The notes below the pieces were generated by a model that worked only from the letters and a program-made list of their open reading frames with translations, ran no database searches and had not been told where the DNA came from. The translations under genes and the position numbers were made by a program. A DNA stretch of 64,000 nucleotides from contig NZ_JARACO010000006.1 in assembly GCF_028765575.1 (NCBI RefSeq), forward strand, positions 62,001 to 126,000. The letters run 5' to 3'. Shown one piece after another: positions 30,984 through 40,200 of this stretch (positions are counted from its first letter, which is position 1; each line of letters begins with the position of its first letter). The DNA comes from Aliivibrio sp. S3MY1. Its GTDB lineage: Bacteria; Pseudomonadota; Gammaproteobacteria; Enterobacterales; Vibrionaceae.

Positions 30984-31361
30984 TTACTCTGCTTTTGTTT
31001 TAGAAGTTGAATCAGATGTCACCGGAGCTGCGGTATCTGCCTTTTGGGCATCTACACTTTCTTCTGGTTTTGCATATGGACGAGTGACATCAGCTGCCGC
31101 TTGTTTTAACTCTTCCACTGATTTTTTAAGATCAGGGGCTAAGTCTTCCATATTCATCTGTTCTGCTTTACGCAAATTTTCTTGTAGCTCTTGTATTTTC
31201 AACTCTTGAGACAGCTCATCTTTGACGTTATTCGCCATGCTTTTTGCTGCACTCACAAATTGAACCACCGAACGAATCGCCTTTGGCAAGCGCTCAGGTC
31301 CCAACACAACGAGCCCAACAACAGAGATCAGTATCAGTTCCCAAAAACCGATATCAAACAC
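30984..31361 (-). CDS. tatB: Sec-independent translocase subunit TatB
   Basis: 125 aa. One N-terminal transmembrane helix ([20 protein letters not shown]) is followed by the [11 protein letters not shown] hinge and amphipathic helix and an acidic tail. TatB forms the substrate receptor with TatC. The start codon is GTG (rc of 31359-31361). It lies three bases after tatA and two bases before tatC. Confidence 0.96.
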   Translation of the reverse strand: MFDIGFWELILISVVGLVVLGPERLPKAIRSVVQFVSAAKSMANNVKDELSQELKIQELQENLRKAEQMNMEDLAPDLKKSVEELKQAAADVTRPYAKPEESVDAQKADTAAPVTSDSTSKTKAE

Positions 31362-31364
31362 GTG

Positions 31365-31616
31365 TTATGCCTGCTCTTTGTCGTTTTGCTTTTGTTTTTC
31401 TACTGTTTCAGCTTCTTTTTTCTCTAAGTTTTGAGGAGCAACAAAGTCTGCGTCTTTTTTCGCATCTTTTGCTGTGTCTTCATCGCTTATTGCTTTTTTA
31501 AAGCCTTTAACTGCAGAACCCAAATCACTGCCTACACCGCGTAATTTCTTCGTACCAAATAGTAGAATAATGATTACTGCAATAATAAGAAGTTGCCAAA
31601 TACTAATACCACCCAT
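31365..31616 (-). CDS. tatA: Sec-independent translocase subunit TatA
   Basis: 83 aa pore-forming component. The N-terminal helix ([18 protein letters not shown]) leads into the FGTKKLR hinge and an amphipathic helix ([14 protein letters not shown]), followed by a charged tail. The full tatABC set is present in order. It follows ubiB after 55 bp. Confidence 0.97.
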   Translation of the reverse strand: MGGISIWQLLIIAVIIILLFGTKKLRGVGSDLGSAVKGFKKAISDEDTAKDAKKDADFVAPQNLEKKEAETVEKQKQNDKEQA

Positions 31617-31671
31617 GCTTATTTCCTCAGCGTGTTAGGGGTTAAAAAATTGCTAAATAGAATAACGCTTA

Positions 31672-33303
31672 TTAACGATATGCTCGCCAGCTTAATAGCC
31701 AAAACGTGACTCCTGTAGCAGCACTAATTGATGCTAACGCAGTAATGTTACTGGTTAATAACACCGCAGAACAAATCAGCAGAGTTGCTCCAACATTAAA
31801 TAGGAATTGCCCTTTCGCTTGTTGGCGCTTACTTTGACGATACCCTGCGTAGAGTTTATCCATTCGTTGATTGAGAACTTTGCCCTGGCGCAAACTGTCA
31901 TAAACTAAATCAGGTAGTTCAGGTAGTTTTTCTGCCCAGAATGGTGCTTTCTCAGTCAAAGCAGTCATAAAGGCTGCCGGTCCAATCTGTTTTGCCATCC
32001 ACGTTTCTAAAAACGGTTTGGCGGTTGCCCATAGATCCAGTTGAGGATAAAGCTGTCGTCCTAACCCTTCTACGTACAATAATGTTTTTTGCAATAGTAC
32101 CAGTTGTGGCTGCACTTCCATATTAAAGCGACGTGCAGTATTAAATAAGTTCAATAGCACGTGACCAAAAGAGATCTCCCCTAATGGTTTCGCAAAAATG
32201 GGCTCACACACCATGCGGATCGCAAACTCAAATTCTTCGACATTCGTGTCTGCCGGAACCCAACCTGAATCAACATGCAATTGTGCGACTTTACGATAAT
32301 CGCTATTAAAGAAACCCAATAGATTTTCAGCGAGATAACGCTTATCTTCTTTATTGAGTGTTCCAACAATACCACAGTCCAATCCAATCCATTGTGGATT
32401 ATCTGGATTATCTGGATTAACGAAAACATTGCCAGGGTGCATATCGGCATGAAAGAAACTGTCACGGAATACTTGAGTAAAGAAAACCGATACACCACGC
32501 TCAGCTAATAGCTTCATGTTAGTGCCATTTCTTTCTAGCTGCGCAATGTCGGAAACTTGAATACCATAGATACGCTCAGACACCATTAAATGTTCAGAGC
32601 TTAAATCTAAAATGACTTCAGGCACATAAAGTTCTTCGCTACCTTCGAAGTTTCGGCGTAGCTGCATTGCATTACTGGCTTCTCTTCTTAAGTCTAGTTC
32701 ATCCACTAAGGTTTTTTCGTATTCCTCAATGACTTCAACCGGCTTTAAACGGCGCGCTTCAGGAATATGTTGTTCAACTAACCTTGCCATGCGATACATT
32801 AAGCGAATATCCGCTTCTATCACAGGGCGAATATCAGGGCGGATCACTTTCAGAACAATCTCACGACCCGACTCTTTAAGTTTGGCAGTATGAACCTGTG
32901 CAATCGAAGCAGAAGCCAATGGGATTATATCGAAATCAGTAAACCAGTTTTCTAATGGGCCGCCTAATGAGTGTTCCATTTGGTCTTTCGCTAATTGACC
33001 ATCAAATGGAGCAACTTGATCTTGTAATAATGCCAGCTGGTCAGCTAAATGTGGAGGAAAGAGATCGCGACGAGTCGACATCATTTGACCAAACTTAATC
33101 CAAACAGGTCCCAATTCTTGCAACGCTAAGCGTAAGCGTTCCCCCAATGGTTTTTCTGGATGCTTATTTTTAATCCAAAAAAGACCACGGCGTAAACGCT
33201 TTGGTAGTTGAGTTAACGCATGATCAGGCAGTAATTCATCCAATCCATACTCAAGCTGTACCTTGGTAATATGATATAGGCGTTTTAACTCTGATGGCGT
33301 CAT
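31672..33303 (-). CDS. ubiB: UbiB, ubiquinone biosynthesis kinase-like protein
   Basis: ABC1/UbiB atypical kinase family ATPase of 543 aa. It has the family N-terminal KxGQ motif ([16 protein letters not shown], about residues 87-102), the unusual Ala-rich nucleotide loop ([13 protein letters not shown]) and the metal-binding IGLDCG. Two C-terminal transmembrane helices anchor it. An in-frame 9-bp repeat gives NPDNPDNPQ (32396-32424) just before the IGLDCG motif. It overlaps ubiJ by four bases. Confidence 0.96.
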   Translation of the reverse strand: MTPSELKRLYHITKVQLEYGLDELLPDHALTQLPKRLRRGLFWIKNKHPEKPLGERLRLALQELGPVWIKFGQMMSTRRDLFPPHLADQLALLQDQVAPFDGQLAKDQMEHSLGGPLENWFTDFDIIPLASASIAQVHTAKLKESGREIVLKVIRPDIRPVIEADIRLMYRMARLVEQHIPEARRLKPVEVIEEYEKTLVDELDLRREASNAMQLRRNFEGSEELYVPEVILDLSSEHLMVSERIYGIQVSDIAQLERNGTNMKLLAERGVSVFFTQVFRDSFFHADMHPGNVFVNPDNPDNPQWIGLDCGIVGTLNKEDKRYLAENLLGFFNSDYRKVAQLHVDSGWVPADTNVEEFEFAIRMVCEPIFAKPLGEISFGHVLLNLFNTARRFNMEVQPQLVLLQKTLLYVEGLGRQLYPQLDLWATAKPFLETWMAKQIGPAAFMTALTEKAPFWAEKLPELPDLVYDSLRQGKVLNQRMDKLYAGYRQSKRQQAKGQFLFNVGATLLICSAVLLTSNITALASISAATGVTFWLLSWRAYR

Positions 33304-33923
33304 GCGCGCTCCATTGGATTATTAGTTAATAATCGCGTTAAACGTTCATCTAACTTTGCGAGTTGACTTTCAACATCAGACACTTGGTCACAGAAATATG
33401 CAATTTCTAGCGGTGCTGGTGCAATTTTCCACTCTTCCGTTAATACTTCTGCCGCATGGCGAGTTTGACGAGTGATTTGTTTTTTTACCCAACACGCACT
33501 GCCTTTCACGCCACTCACTAACGTATGAGCAACAATGTCTCCTGTGTATTGAGATAATTTCTCTTCTACATCAGGTTTTAACTCTTCAAGTAACCCTGAA
33601 AATTGCTGGGCAAGTTTTAAATCACCTTCTAATACCAACTTATCTTGTTTGATAAGCTGGGTAATATTGTTTTGATTACGTAATTGCGGCAAAACAGAAA
33701 GATTTAAAGCAAGATAGCAATCAGCTTGGCCCTCAAATTGAGAAAGAATATCAACTTGTAAATGACTAAAGACAAAGAAAAGATCCTTGTTCACTTCATT
33801 TAAATGAACATGAATAATTTTGCCTTTTAAGCGTAATAAAGCAACGTTACTATCTGGTGATTCCTTCAACAGTGTATTTAACCCTGTTTCCATCACGCCT
33901 GTTACAAACGGTTCTAATGGCAT
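33300..33923 (-). CDS. ubiJ: UbiJ, SCP2-domain ubiquinone biosynthesis accessory factor
   Basis: 207 aa with an N-terminal SCP2 lipid-binding domain (about residues 10-115) and a C-terminal helical part that ends in a coiled coil ([15 protein letters not shown]). UbiJ, with UbiK, organises the soluble complex making ubiquinone. It sits between ubiE and ubiB in the canonical order, 12 bp after ubiE and overlapping ubiB. Confidence 0.94.
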   Translation of the reverse strand: MPLEPFVTGVMETGLNTLLKESPDSNVALLRLKGKIIHVHLNEVNKDLFFVFSHLQVDILSQFEGQADCYLALNLSVLPQLRNQNNITQLIKQDKLVLEGDLKLAQQFSGLLEELKPDVEEKLSQYTGDIVAHTLVSGVKGSACWVKKQITRQTRHAAEVLTEEWKIAPAPLEIAYFCDQVSDVESQLAKLDERLTRLLTNNPMERA

Positions 33924-33935
33924 TGGTTTTATCCT

Positions 33936-34700
33936 TTAAAACTTGTAACCACGGTGCAATGCAACAATACCACCGGTTAGGTTGTAGTAATTTGTTTGTT
34001 CAAAACCCGCCTCTTCCATCATGCCCTTCAATGTCTCTTGATCTGGGTGCATACGAATAGATTCAGCAAGATAACGATAGCTGTCTGCATCATTTGCGAT
34101 GATTTGACCCATTTTTGGTAATAGGTGAAAAGAGTACGCGTCGTAAATTTTTGATAATGGTTCAAGAATTGGTTTTGAAAATTCCAGCACGAGTAGACGA
34201 CCACCCGGCTTAAGCACGCGGAACATCGAACGTAATGCTTTGTCTTTATCGGTTACATTGCGAAGACCAAAACTAATGGTGATACAATCAAAGTGATCAT
34301 CTGGGAATGGCAGTTCTTCCGCATTTGCTTGTACGTAATTCACGTTACCAACAATACCCATATCGCGTAATTTATCGCGACCGACGTTCAACATTGAGTT
34401 GTTGATGTCCGCTAAAATTACTTGGCCTGTATCACCAACAATACGCGAGAATTTAGCCGTAAGATCACCCGTACCACCAGCTAAATCAAGAACTTTATGA
34501 CCAGGACGTACGCCACTGCAATCAATCGTGAATCGTTTCCATACGCGATGCACACCACCAGACATAAGGTCATTCATGATGTCGTATTTTGCTGCTACAG
34601 AGTGAAATACCTCCGCAACTTTCGCTACTTTTTCGTCTTTCGCGACTGTGGTGAAGCCGAAGTGTGTTGTTTCTTCAGCCATGTTCATCTTGTCCGTCAT
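33936..34700 (-). CDS. ubiE: Ubiquinone/menaquinone C-methyltransferase UbiE
   Basis: SAM-dependent methyltransferase of 254 aa, methylating demethylmenaquinone and 2-polyprenyl-6-methoxy-benzoquinol. Family start [23 protein letters not shown] motif [14 protein letters not shown] (about residues 70-82) and UbiE signature 2 ([17 protein letters not shown]). It is the first ubi gene of the ubiE-ubiJ-ubiB-tatABC series; rmuC lies 41 bp upstream on the same strand. Confidence 0.97.
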   Translation of the reverse strand: MTDKMNMAEETTHFGFTTVAKDEKVAKVAEVFHSVAAKYDIMNDLMSGGVHRVWKRFTIDCSGVRPGHKVLDLAGGTGDLTAKFSRIVGDTGQVILADINNSMLNVGRDKLRDMGIVGNVNYVQANAEELPFPDDHFDCITISFGLRNVTDKDKALRSMFRVLKPGGRLLVLEFSKPILEPLSKIYDAYSFHLLPKMGQIIANDADSYRYLAESIRMHPDQETLKGMMEEAGFEQTNYYNLTGGIVALHRGYKF

Positions 34701-34741
34701 TTTTCGTCCTCTAGAGATTGTTCTCTGAATTCAACAGCGCT

Positions 34742-36262
34742 CTAGTCTACTTTATCCAAGCCATTATCACCAAGTGTTTGCATCGTATCTGTTTCAAAAG
34801 ATTGCTCAATAAATTTACGATTTATATCTCGCTTCACTTCAACGCCTAGCTCTTTAAAGCTTTCTGCCTGACGAATAAGATTGCCTCGCCCACTTGCGAG
34901 TTTATTCATTGCACCTTGATAACTTTGATTGGCTTTATCTAATGAGCCACCAACGGCTTCCATATCATCAACAAATAAACGCATTTTGTCGTATAATTTA
35001 CTGGCCCGATCGGCAATGATTTTGGCATTTTGGTTTTGTCTCTCGTTACGCCATAAATTGCTAATGGTTCTTAGTGCTACGAGCAAAGTAGTAGGGCTTA
35101 CAATTATAATGTTCTGTTCCATGGCGTCTGATATTAAAGATGGATCCGCTTCAATAGCGACTTGGAACGCTGGCTCTACGGGAATAAACATTAAGACATA
35201 ATCAAGGCTACGTAAGCCATTTAACTTATGGTAATCCTTTTTACTTAATCCACGTAAATGCGCACGAATGGCCATTAAGTGCTCATCCAATGCTTGTTCT
35301 TTTTGATTGAAGTCATCACTGTTGAAAAATCGCTCATACGCCACTAAGGTCATTTTTGAATCGACCACGACATCTTTCTCATCAGGTAAGTGAACAATCA
35401 CATCAGGATAAAAACGTTTACCATCGTCATCATCCATACTGACTTGAGTATCGTACTCATGTCCCTCTCGTAAGCCTGATCCTTGCAATACACGAGAAAG
35501 GACCACTTCACCCCAATTGCCCTGCTGCTTGTTGTCACCTTTAAGGGCATTGGTCAGGTTTACCGCCTCTTGTGTCATTCGTTCGTTCAGCTGTTGCAAG
35601 CTGCGAATTTCATGCACCAAGGTGTGACGTTCTTTGGCTTCAAAACCAAAACTGTCGTTAACCTGTCTTTTAAACCCTTCGAGCTGTTCTTTTAATGGTG
35701 ACAGCAAGCCTTCTAAACTGACTTTGTTTTGCTCATCAACGGTTTTGGTTTTTTGTTCAAACAACTGATTCGCTAAGTTTTCAAATTGCTGCTTTAAACG
35801 CAACTCTGCACGCTCTAGCATCTCAAGCTTTTCTTGGCTCGATTTACGCTCTTCTTCATGACGCGCTTCTTGCTCTCTCAGCTCCGCTTCTACATTAGAA
35901 TTGGCTTGACGTGAAAACTCTAATTGTTGAGTTAAGAATTCTTTCTCTTTTTGGATAGCCTCAAAATAACGCAGCTTTTCCATAGCAGCCATTAAACGAC
36001 CATGAGATTGTTTTTGCTCTTGGGCAAGCTTATCTCTTTCTAAATCCAGTTCATTCAACTCACTTTGCTGTTTCTCTAACTGCAGATTGAGCTGGTTTAA
36101 TTGAGTTGATGCGAGTTTTTTTTCTGATTCTAATTCATGCTCTAATAAGGCTAATTCTTGTTGATTACGACTTTTTGTTAATACATGAGCAACGGCATAA
36201 GCAATGCTTGCCCCCGCAAAACCAAACAATAAGTGCCCACCAAATTGATTAAAAAATTCCAT
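34742..36262 (-). CDS. rmuC: DNA recombination protein RmuC
   Basis: 506 aa. One N-terminal membrane helix (HLLFGFAGASIAYAVAHVL) is followed by a long coiled coil (about residues 35-210) and a C-terminal PD-(D/E)XK-like nuclease domain. That domain includes QGNWGEVVLSRVLQGSGL (about residues 246-263) and DVVVDSKMTLVAYERF. RmuC limits inversions at short inverted repeats. It may be first in a long transcript through tatC. Confidence 0.95.
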   Translation of the reverse strand: MEFFNQFGGHLLFGFAGASIAYAVAHVLTKSRNQQELALLEHELESEKKLASTQLNQLNLQLEKQQSELNELDLERDKLAQEQKQSHGRLMAAMEKLRYFEAIQKEKEFLTQQLEFSRQANSNVEAELREQEARHEEERKSSQEKLEMLERAELRLKQQFENLANQLFEQKTKTVDEQNKVSLEGLLSPLKEQLEGFKRQVNDSFGFEAKERHTLVHEIRSLQQLNERMTQEAVNLTNALKGDNKQQGNWGEVVLSRVLQGSGLREGHEYDTQVSMDDDDGKRFYPDVIVHLPDEKDVVVDSKMTLVAYERFFNSDDFNQKEQALDEHLMAIRAHLRGLSKKDYHKLNGLRSLDYVLMFIPVEPAFQVAIEADPSLISDAMEQNIIIVSPTTLLVALRTISNLWRNERQNQNAKIIADRASKLYDKMRLFVDDMEAVGGSLDKANQSYQGAMNKLASGRGNLIRQAESFKELGVEVKRDINRKFIEQSFETDTMQTLGDNGLDKVD

Positions 36263-36389
36263 AACTCACTCAATACAAAAACTTATTCTTATAGGATATT
36301 TTGATACTGGATAAATGTCCAGTTAACACTATTTTTCAAGCGCAGGTACACTCCAGATCTAAATGGATTTATAACTGAGAATAATAACA

Positions 36390-37301
36390 ATGAATGAACG
36401 TCGTGCTTTAGGCTTTGGAATGGCTGCGGTGCTCTTATGGTCAACCGTGGCAACCGCTTTTAAAATCACTTTAGAACACTTTACCCCCACCCAAATGCTC
36501 ACCATTGCCTGTATGGTTTCTATTATTGCACTAGCGGCCGTTGCGGCTTACCAAAAAACCTTATCGCAATTAGTGAACACCTTGGTTGCCAACCCTTTGT
36601 ACTACATTTTACTTGGCGCGATTAATCCACTGGCTTATTACTTAGTTCTCTTCAAATCTTACGATTTACTGCCTGCTTCTCAAGCCCAACCAATCAACTA
36701 CAGCTGGGCAATTACTTTGACGTTAATGGCGGCGGTTTTTCTTGGTCAAAAAATACGTAAGCAAGATTGGATAGCTTGTGTCTTGGGTTACGCTGGGGTT
36801 ATCGTTATTGCCACCAAGGGTGATGTGTTAGGCTTAGAATTTGACAGCCCTTTAGGTGTCGGGCTGGCTCTCGTTTCAACCTTATTATGGGCAAGTTATT
36901 GGATTTTAAATACGAAAAACAAGGCTGATCCAATTCTTGGTTTATTGCTTGGCTTTTTAGTCGCTTTACCTGTGGCGATTGGCTTGAGTATTTATGAAGG
37001 TGCGCCTTGGGAACAAATCCCAATAAGGGGTTGGTTAGCGGTATCTTATGTCGGTTTGTTTGAGATGGGTATCACGTTTGTATTGTGGCTATCTGCACTG
37101 CGTTTAACTAAAAATACAGCACGTATTAGTAACCTGATTTTTGCTTCTCCTTTTATTTCGTTACTGCTGTTGGCAAACATTATTGGTGAAGAGATCCATC
37201 CATCAACCTTAATTGGCTTGGTTATGATTGTGTGTGGATTACTCGTTCAACAATTTTATGGTAAGAAAAAAGAGACAAAGATTGCAATTGAAAGTGAATA
37301 G
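36390..37301 (+). CDS. EamA-family (DMT) transporter
   Basis: 303 aa with ten predicted transmembrane helices in two EamA repeats. The first is MAAVLLWSTVATAFKITLEH (about residues 11-30) and the second starts GVGLALVSTLLWASYW (about residue 154). Family members export amino acids or metabolites; the substrate cannot be told from sequence. It is monocistronic, divergent from rmuC and followed by a terminator. Confidence 0.88.
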   Translation: MNERRALGFGMAAVLLWSTVATAFKITLEHFTPTQMLTIACMVSIIALAAVAAYQKTLSQLVNTLVANPLYYILLGAINPLAYYLVLFKSYDLLPASQAQPINYSWAITLTLMAAVFLGQKIRKQDWIACVLGYAGVIVIATKGDVLGLEFDSPLGVGLALVSTLLWASYWILNTKNKADPILGLLLGFLVALPVAIGLSIYEGAPWEQIPIRGWLAVSYVGLFEMGITFVLWLSALRLTKNTARISNLIFASPFISLLLLANIIGEEIHPSTLIGLVMIVCGLLVQQFYGKKKETKIAIESE

Positions 37302-37320
37302 CTAGTGGTTTATCAGGCAC

Positions 37321-37352
37321 AAAAAAAGCAGCGTTTATTCGCTGCTTTTTAA
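37321..37352. terminator. Terminator between the EamA gene and the H-NS-like gene
   Basis: A ten-base stem (AAAAGCAGCG/CGCTGCTTTT) with T-run; symmetric enough to act in both directions. Confidence 0.85.
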
Positions 37353-37382
37353 TTTATGTGGCTTATTTACATTAAGCACACA

Positions 37383-37700
37383 TTATTTGTTTGCTAAATA
37401 AGCTTGAAAATCTTCTAAAGAGACGCCTTCTTTGGCCATTTCTTCGGCTAATTTTTTTGTTGTTTCGCCTTTGCGCTCTTCAATTACCACTTGAAATTGG
37501 TAAATAAGATCACGCAATGTTGGTACAGACACTTGTCGTGCTGCACTTCGTACTCGTTCTTGGCTTTGATTACCAAGTTCTGAAAGAAGTCGGCCAAACA
37601 TGAGTTTCTCTGGCGACTCATCCATTTGCTCTAGAACACGAGCCATTTCAATAATAGACATCGACATTGCGTGTTTTGCCCTGTTTTTATAATCAATCAA
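37383..37700 (-). CDS. Small H-NS-like protein without the DNA-binding domain
   Basis: 105 aa, highly charged and helical. Residues about 50-80 (AARQVSVPTLRDLIYQFQVV then IEERKGE) align by eye with the H-NS oligomerisation segment (AR-T-ETL-EML-KLEVVVNERREE). The end (AKEGVSLEDFQAYL) resembles H-NS linker or terminal sequences. The H-NS DNA-binding core (TWTGQGRTP) is absent. It could be an H-NS-interacting modulator or simply an unrelated helical protein. The gene itself is convincing; the relation is inference. Confidence 0.72.
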   Translation of the reverse strand: MIDYKNRAKHAMSMSIIEMARVLEQMDESPEKLMFGRLLSELGNQSQERVRSAARQVSVPTLRDLIYQFQVVIEERKGETTKKLAEEMAKEGVSLEDFQAYLANK

Positions 37701-37831
37701 TAATAATCTAAGTGTGAATATACACTGAAACGAAAACTAACTGAATATATTAAAAGCCAAAAACGCTCCATTTATGTACAAATTATGCGATTAACCTCGA
37801 ACGATACAAGTCACACTAGAGAATAGAGAGT

Positions 37832-39055
37832 TTAGCTTAACTCTGTTATTTTCTCTGAATGCCATACTTTGCCTTTTTTACTTAATAGGATCAGCAAGCC
37901 TGGGATAAGAAGCCACATCATTAGTGTTAGAAGCTGTGCAGAAGGGAGTGCTAATCTTTGCATTGTGCCAACAATGACGCCTGCACCACTCATTTGAAAC
38001 AACCCTAATAATGCAGCAGCAGTACCCGCTCTATCACCAAAGGGTGCTAATGCTTTGCCTGCCGCCGAACCCAGTACCCATGCGAAGCCTACTGACGAGA
38101 AGAAAATCGGGATCATAAACGCCCAAGCTTGCTGAATATGTTGGAACCCTAGCATCAACCCACCTGCGGCGATGAGCACACTCAAGCCAAAAAGAAGGGC
38201 TTTTCGAGTTCCGAATCTGATCATAAATTTAGGTGCAGCAAAACACGCCGCAATATTTAATACCGCATTTACCGCAAACCAATTCGTAAATTCTTGCATT
38301 GTCAGCCCAAGCTTATCAATCAGAAATACGGGGGCTGAAGTAACATAAGCTAAGATAACTCCCATCGCTAACATACATAAGGTTGCGTGGAATAAGAACG
38401 TTGGATGCTGTAATACCGACCAGTAACGAGATGGGCTGATTAAGCGCCCTGTTTGTACTGCATCTTTCGGTTTTGTTTCTTTATAATTAATCGCGATCAA
38501 CGCTAGAGCAACTAGTGCAAAACCTGCCATAAAACTGAAGTTTGAACGCCAGCCAAAATGAATGGTTAAGTAGCTACCTAAAATAGGGGCTAATGCAGGA
38601 ATAAAACAGATTGCCCCGTTAAGGTAACTGATCATTCGGCCACTTTTTTCTGCACCAAACGAATCACGTACCGAAGCAAAAGCCGCAACTGACGTCGCAC
38701 ACGCCCCAAAACCTTGCAGCAGTCGAGCAACTAATAGCATTTCCATCTCTTGAGCGGAATACGCAAGAGCCGCACTCAAGCCATAAATAACAATACCCGT
38801 TAAAGCAATTGGACGACGTCCATAGCGATCGGCCAATGGTCCCGCAAATAATTGCCCAAGCCCCATGCTAAACATAAACCAAGTAATCGTATCTTGACCT
38901 AACGTTGGCGCTACTTGAAATTCACTTACCATCATAGGTAAAGCAGGAAGGTATATATCGATAGCTAATGGACTAAATAAAACCAAAATAACCATTAACG
39001 TAATAATTTTTTTATCTGATTGTTGTATTGGTAATGCTGAAACTGGCGTGTGCAT
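37832..39055 (-). CDS. Bcr/CflA-type MFS multidrug exporter
   Basis: 407 aa with twelve transmembrane helices. The family N-terminal motif FSPLAIDIYLPALPMM (about residues 27-42), motif A (GPLADRYGRRPIALTG) and the antiporter motif C-like GAICFIPALAPILGSYL are present. Such drug:H+ antiporters export bicyclomycin, chloramphenicol and related compounds; the substrate here is unknown. It is divergent from a LysR gene 97 bp away, the likely regulator. Confidence 0.9.
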   Translation of the reverse strand: MHTPVSALPIQQSDKKIITLMVILVLFSPLAIDIYLPALPMMVSEFQVAPTLGQDTITWFMFSMGLGQLFAGPLADRYGRRPIALTGIVIYGLSAALAYSAQEMEMLLVARLLQGFGACATSVAAFASVRDSFGAEKSGRMISYLNGAICFIPALAPILGSYLTIHFGWRSNFSFMAGFALVALALIAINYKETKPKDAVQTGRLISPSRYWSVLQHPTFLFHATLCMLAMGVILAYVTSAPVFLIDKLGLTMQEFTNWFAVNAVLNIAACFAAPKFMIRFGTRKALLFGLSVLIAAGGLMLGFQHIQQAWAFMIPIFFSSVGFAWVLGSAAGKALAPFGDRAGTAAALLGLFQMSGAGVIVGTMQRLALPSAQLLTLMMWLLIPGLLILLSKKGKVWHSEKITELS

Positions 39056-39117
39056 GTGTAACTCCTAAAATAGTCCGTGGAGTGTACGTAATTAGAGATA
39101 TGAACAGAAATGGTTTA

Positions 39118-39149
39118 TATTCAGATCTAACATTCTATTTTGGAATATC
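39118..39149. promoter_or_regulatory. Possible LysR operator between exporter and regulator
   Basis: An inverted repeat ATATTC...GGAATAT in the divergent promoter region, suited to a LysR-type site but not diagnostic. Confidence 0.35.
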
Positions 39150-39152
39150 TCT

Positions 39153-40118
39153 ATGTTTTTTGAAAAACTGAGCAAAGTCGACCTCAATTTATTGCTTACA
39201 CTTCATCTATTGTTGGAAGAAAAAAGCGTGACGCGTGCAGCGCAGCGTCTTTGTTTAAGCCAGTCTGCGGTCAGTAAAAACTTAGCGAAATTACGTGAAC
39301 AATTTAATGACCCTCTATTTACTCGTACTGCTTATGGCCTACTCCCCACAGCCAAAGCTCGTAATCTTCAGCGACAGCTGCAAACCTTATTAAGTCATTT
39401 GGAAAGCATCACAGAATCTGCGATCTTTGAGCCTCAACGCAGTCATTACCGTTTTCGCGTCGGTTTAGTCGAGAGCACTTATCCACTGCTTTTGCCACAC
39501 TTCATGTCTTACATTTTAAATGAAGCGCCGAATGTCATGCTCGATACCCACGCCTGGGATACCAATACCTTAAAGAAACTGCAATCAGGCGAAATGGACA
39601 TTGGTATTACCGGGAAAGATCTCGATCCAAAATACGCCAACATCACAATGCAAATGCCTGCTGACATTCGAGGCCAAGAGATTTATCGAGACAGCCAAAT
39701 GTGCTTGGTTCGCCAAGACCATCCGGTACTCACTCAAGAATGGACACTAGATACTTACCTTCAACAACGTCATGTTCAAGTGCGTTGTGATGGTAAAGAT
39801 CAATGGCTGCTTGATTACAAACTTGCCGATAAAGGATTAGAGCGAAGCATTGGTATTATCGTGCCTGATTTTAATAGCGCCGCCAGTTTATGCACCCATA
39901 CTGATTTAGTGTTCACCGCCCCAAGTCACTTTATTAAACTTGTCGCCAAGCAACTCAATTTAGTTGTATTACCTCTACCAACAGAGCTGCCCCAAATGGC
40001 CTACACGCTCTTTTGGCACCAACAAAAAGACAATGATGCAGCCAATTGTTGGCTACGCAATATCATTATTAGCCACTGCCAAGATTTATCAGCATCAACA
40101 ATTGCAGATACGCAATAA
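39153..40118 (+). CDS. LysR-family transcriptional regulator
   Basis: 321 aa. The N-terminal winged helix-turn-helix (LLLTLHLLLEEKSVTRAAQR to SAVSKNLAKLREQF) is followed by a substrate-binding domain (about residues 95-300). The DNA-binding domain is of the NodD/LeuO-like class (FEKLSKVDLNLL). It is divergent from the MFS exporter, which it probably controls. The effector is unknown. Confidence 0.9.
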   Translation: MFFEKLSKVDLNLLLTLHLLLEEKSVTRAAQRLCLSQSAVSKNLAKLREQFNDPLFTRTAYGLLPTAKARNLQRQLQTLLSHLESITESAIFEPQRSHYRFRVGLVESTYPLLLPHFMSYILNEAPNVMLDTHAWDTNTLKKLQSGEMDIGITGKDLDPKYANITMQMPADIRGQEIYRDSQMCLVRQDHPVLTQEWTLDTYLQQRHVQVRCDGKDQWLLDYKLADKGLERSIGIIVPDFNSAASLCTHTDLVFTAPSHFIKLVAKQLNLVVLPLPTELPQMAYTLFWHQQKDNDAANCWLRNIIISHCQDLSASTIADTQ

Positions 40119-40200
40119 AAACGCTAGGTTATAGCTCAATAATATAACTATGCTTCTGCCTCGGAACGATACGGACAGAACAATAATAAGGACAATCCAG

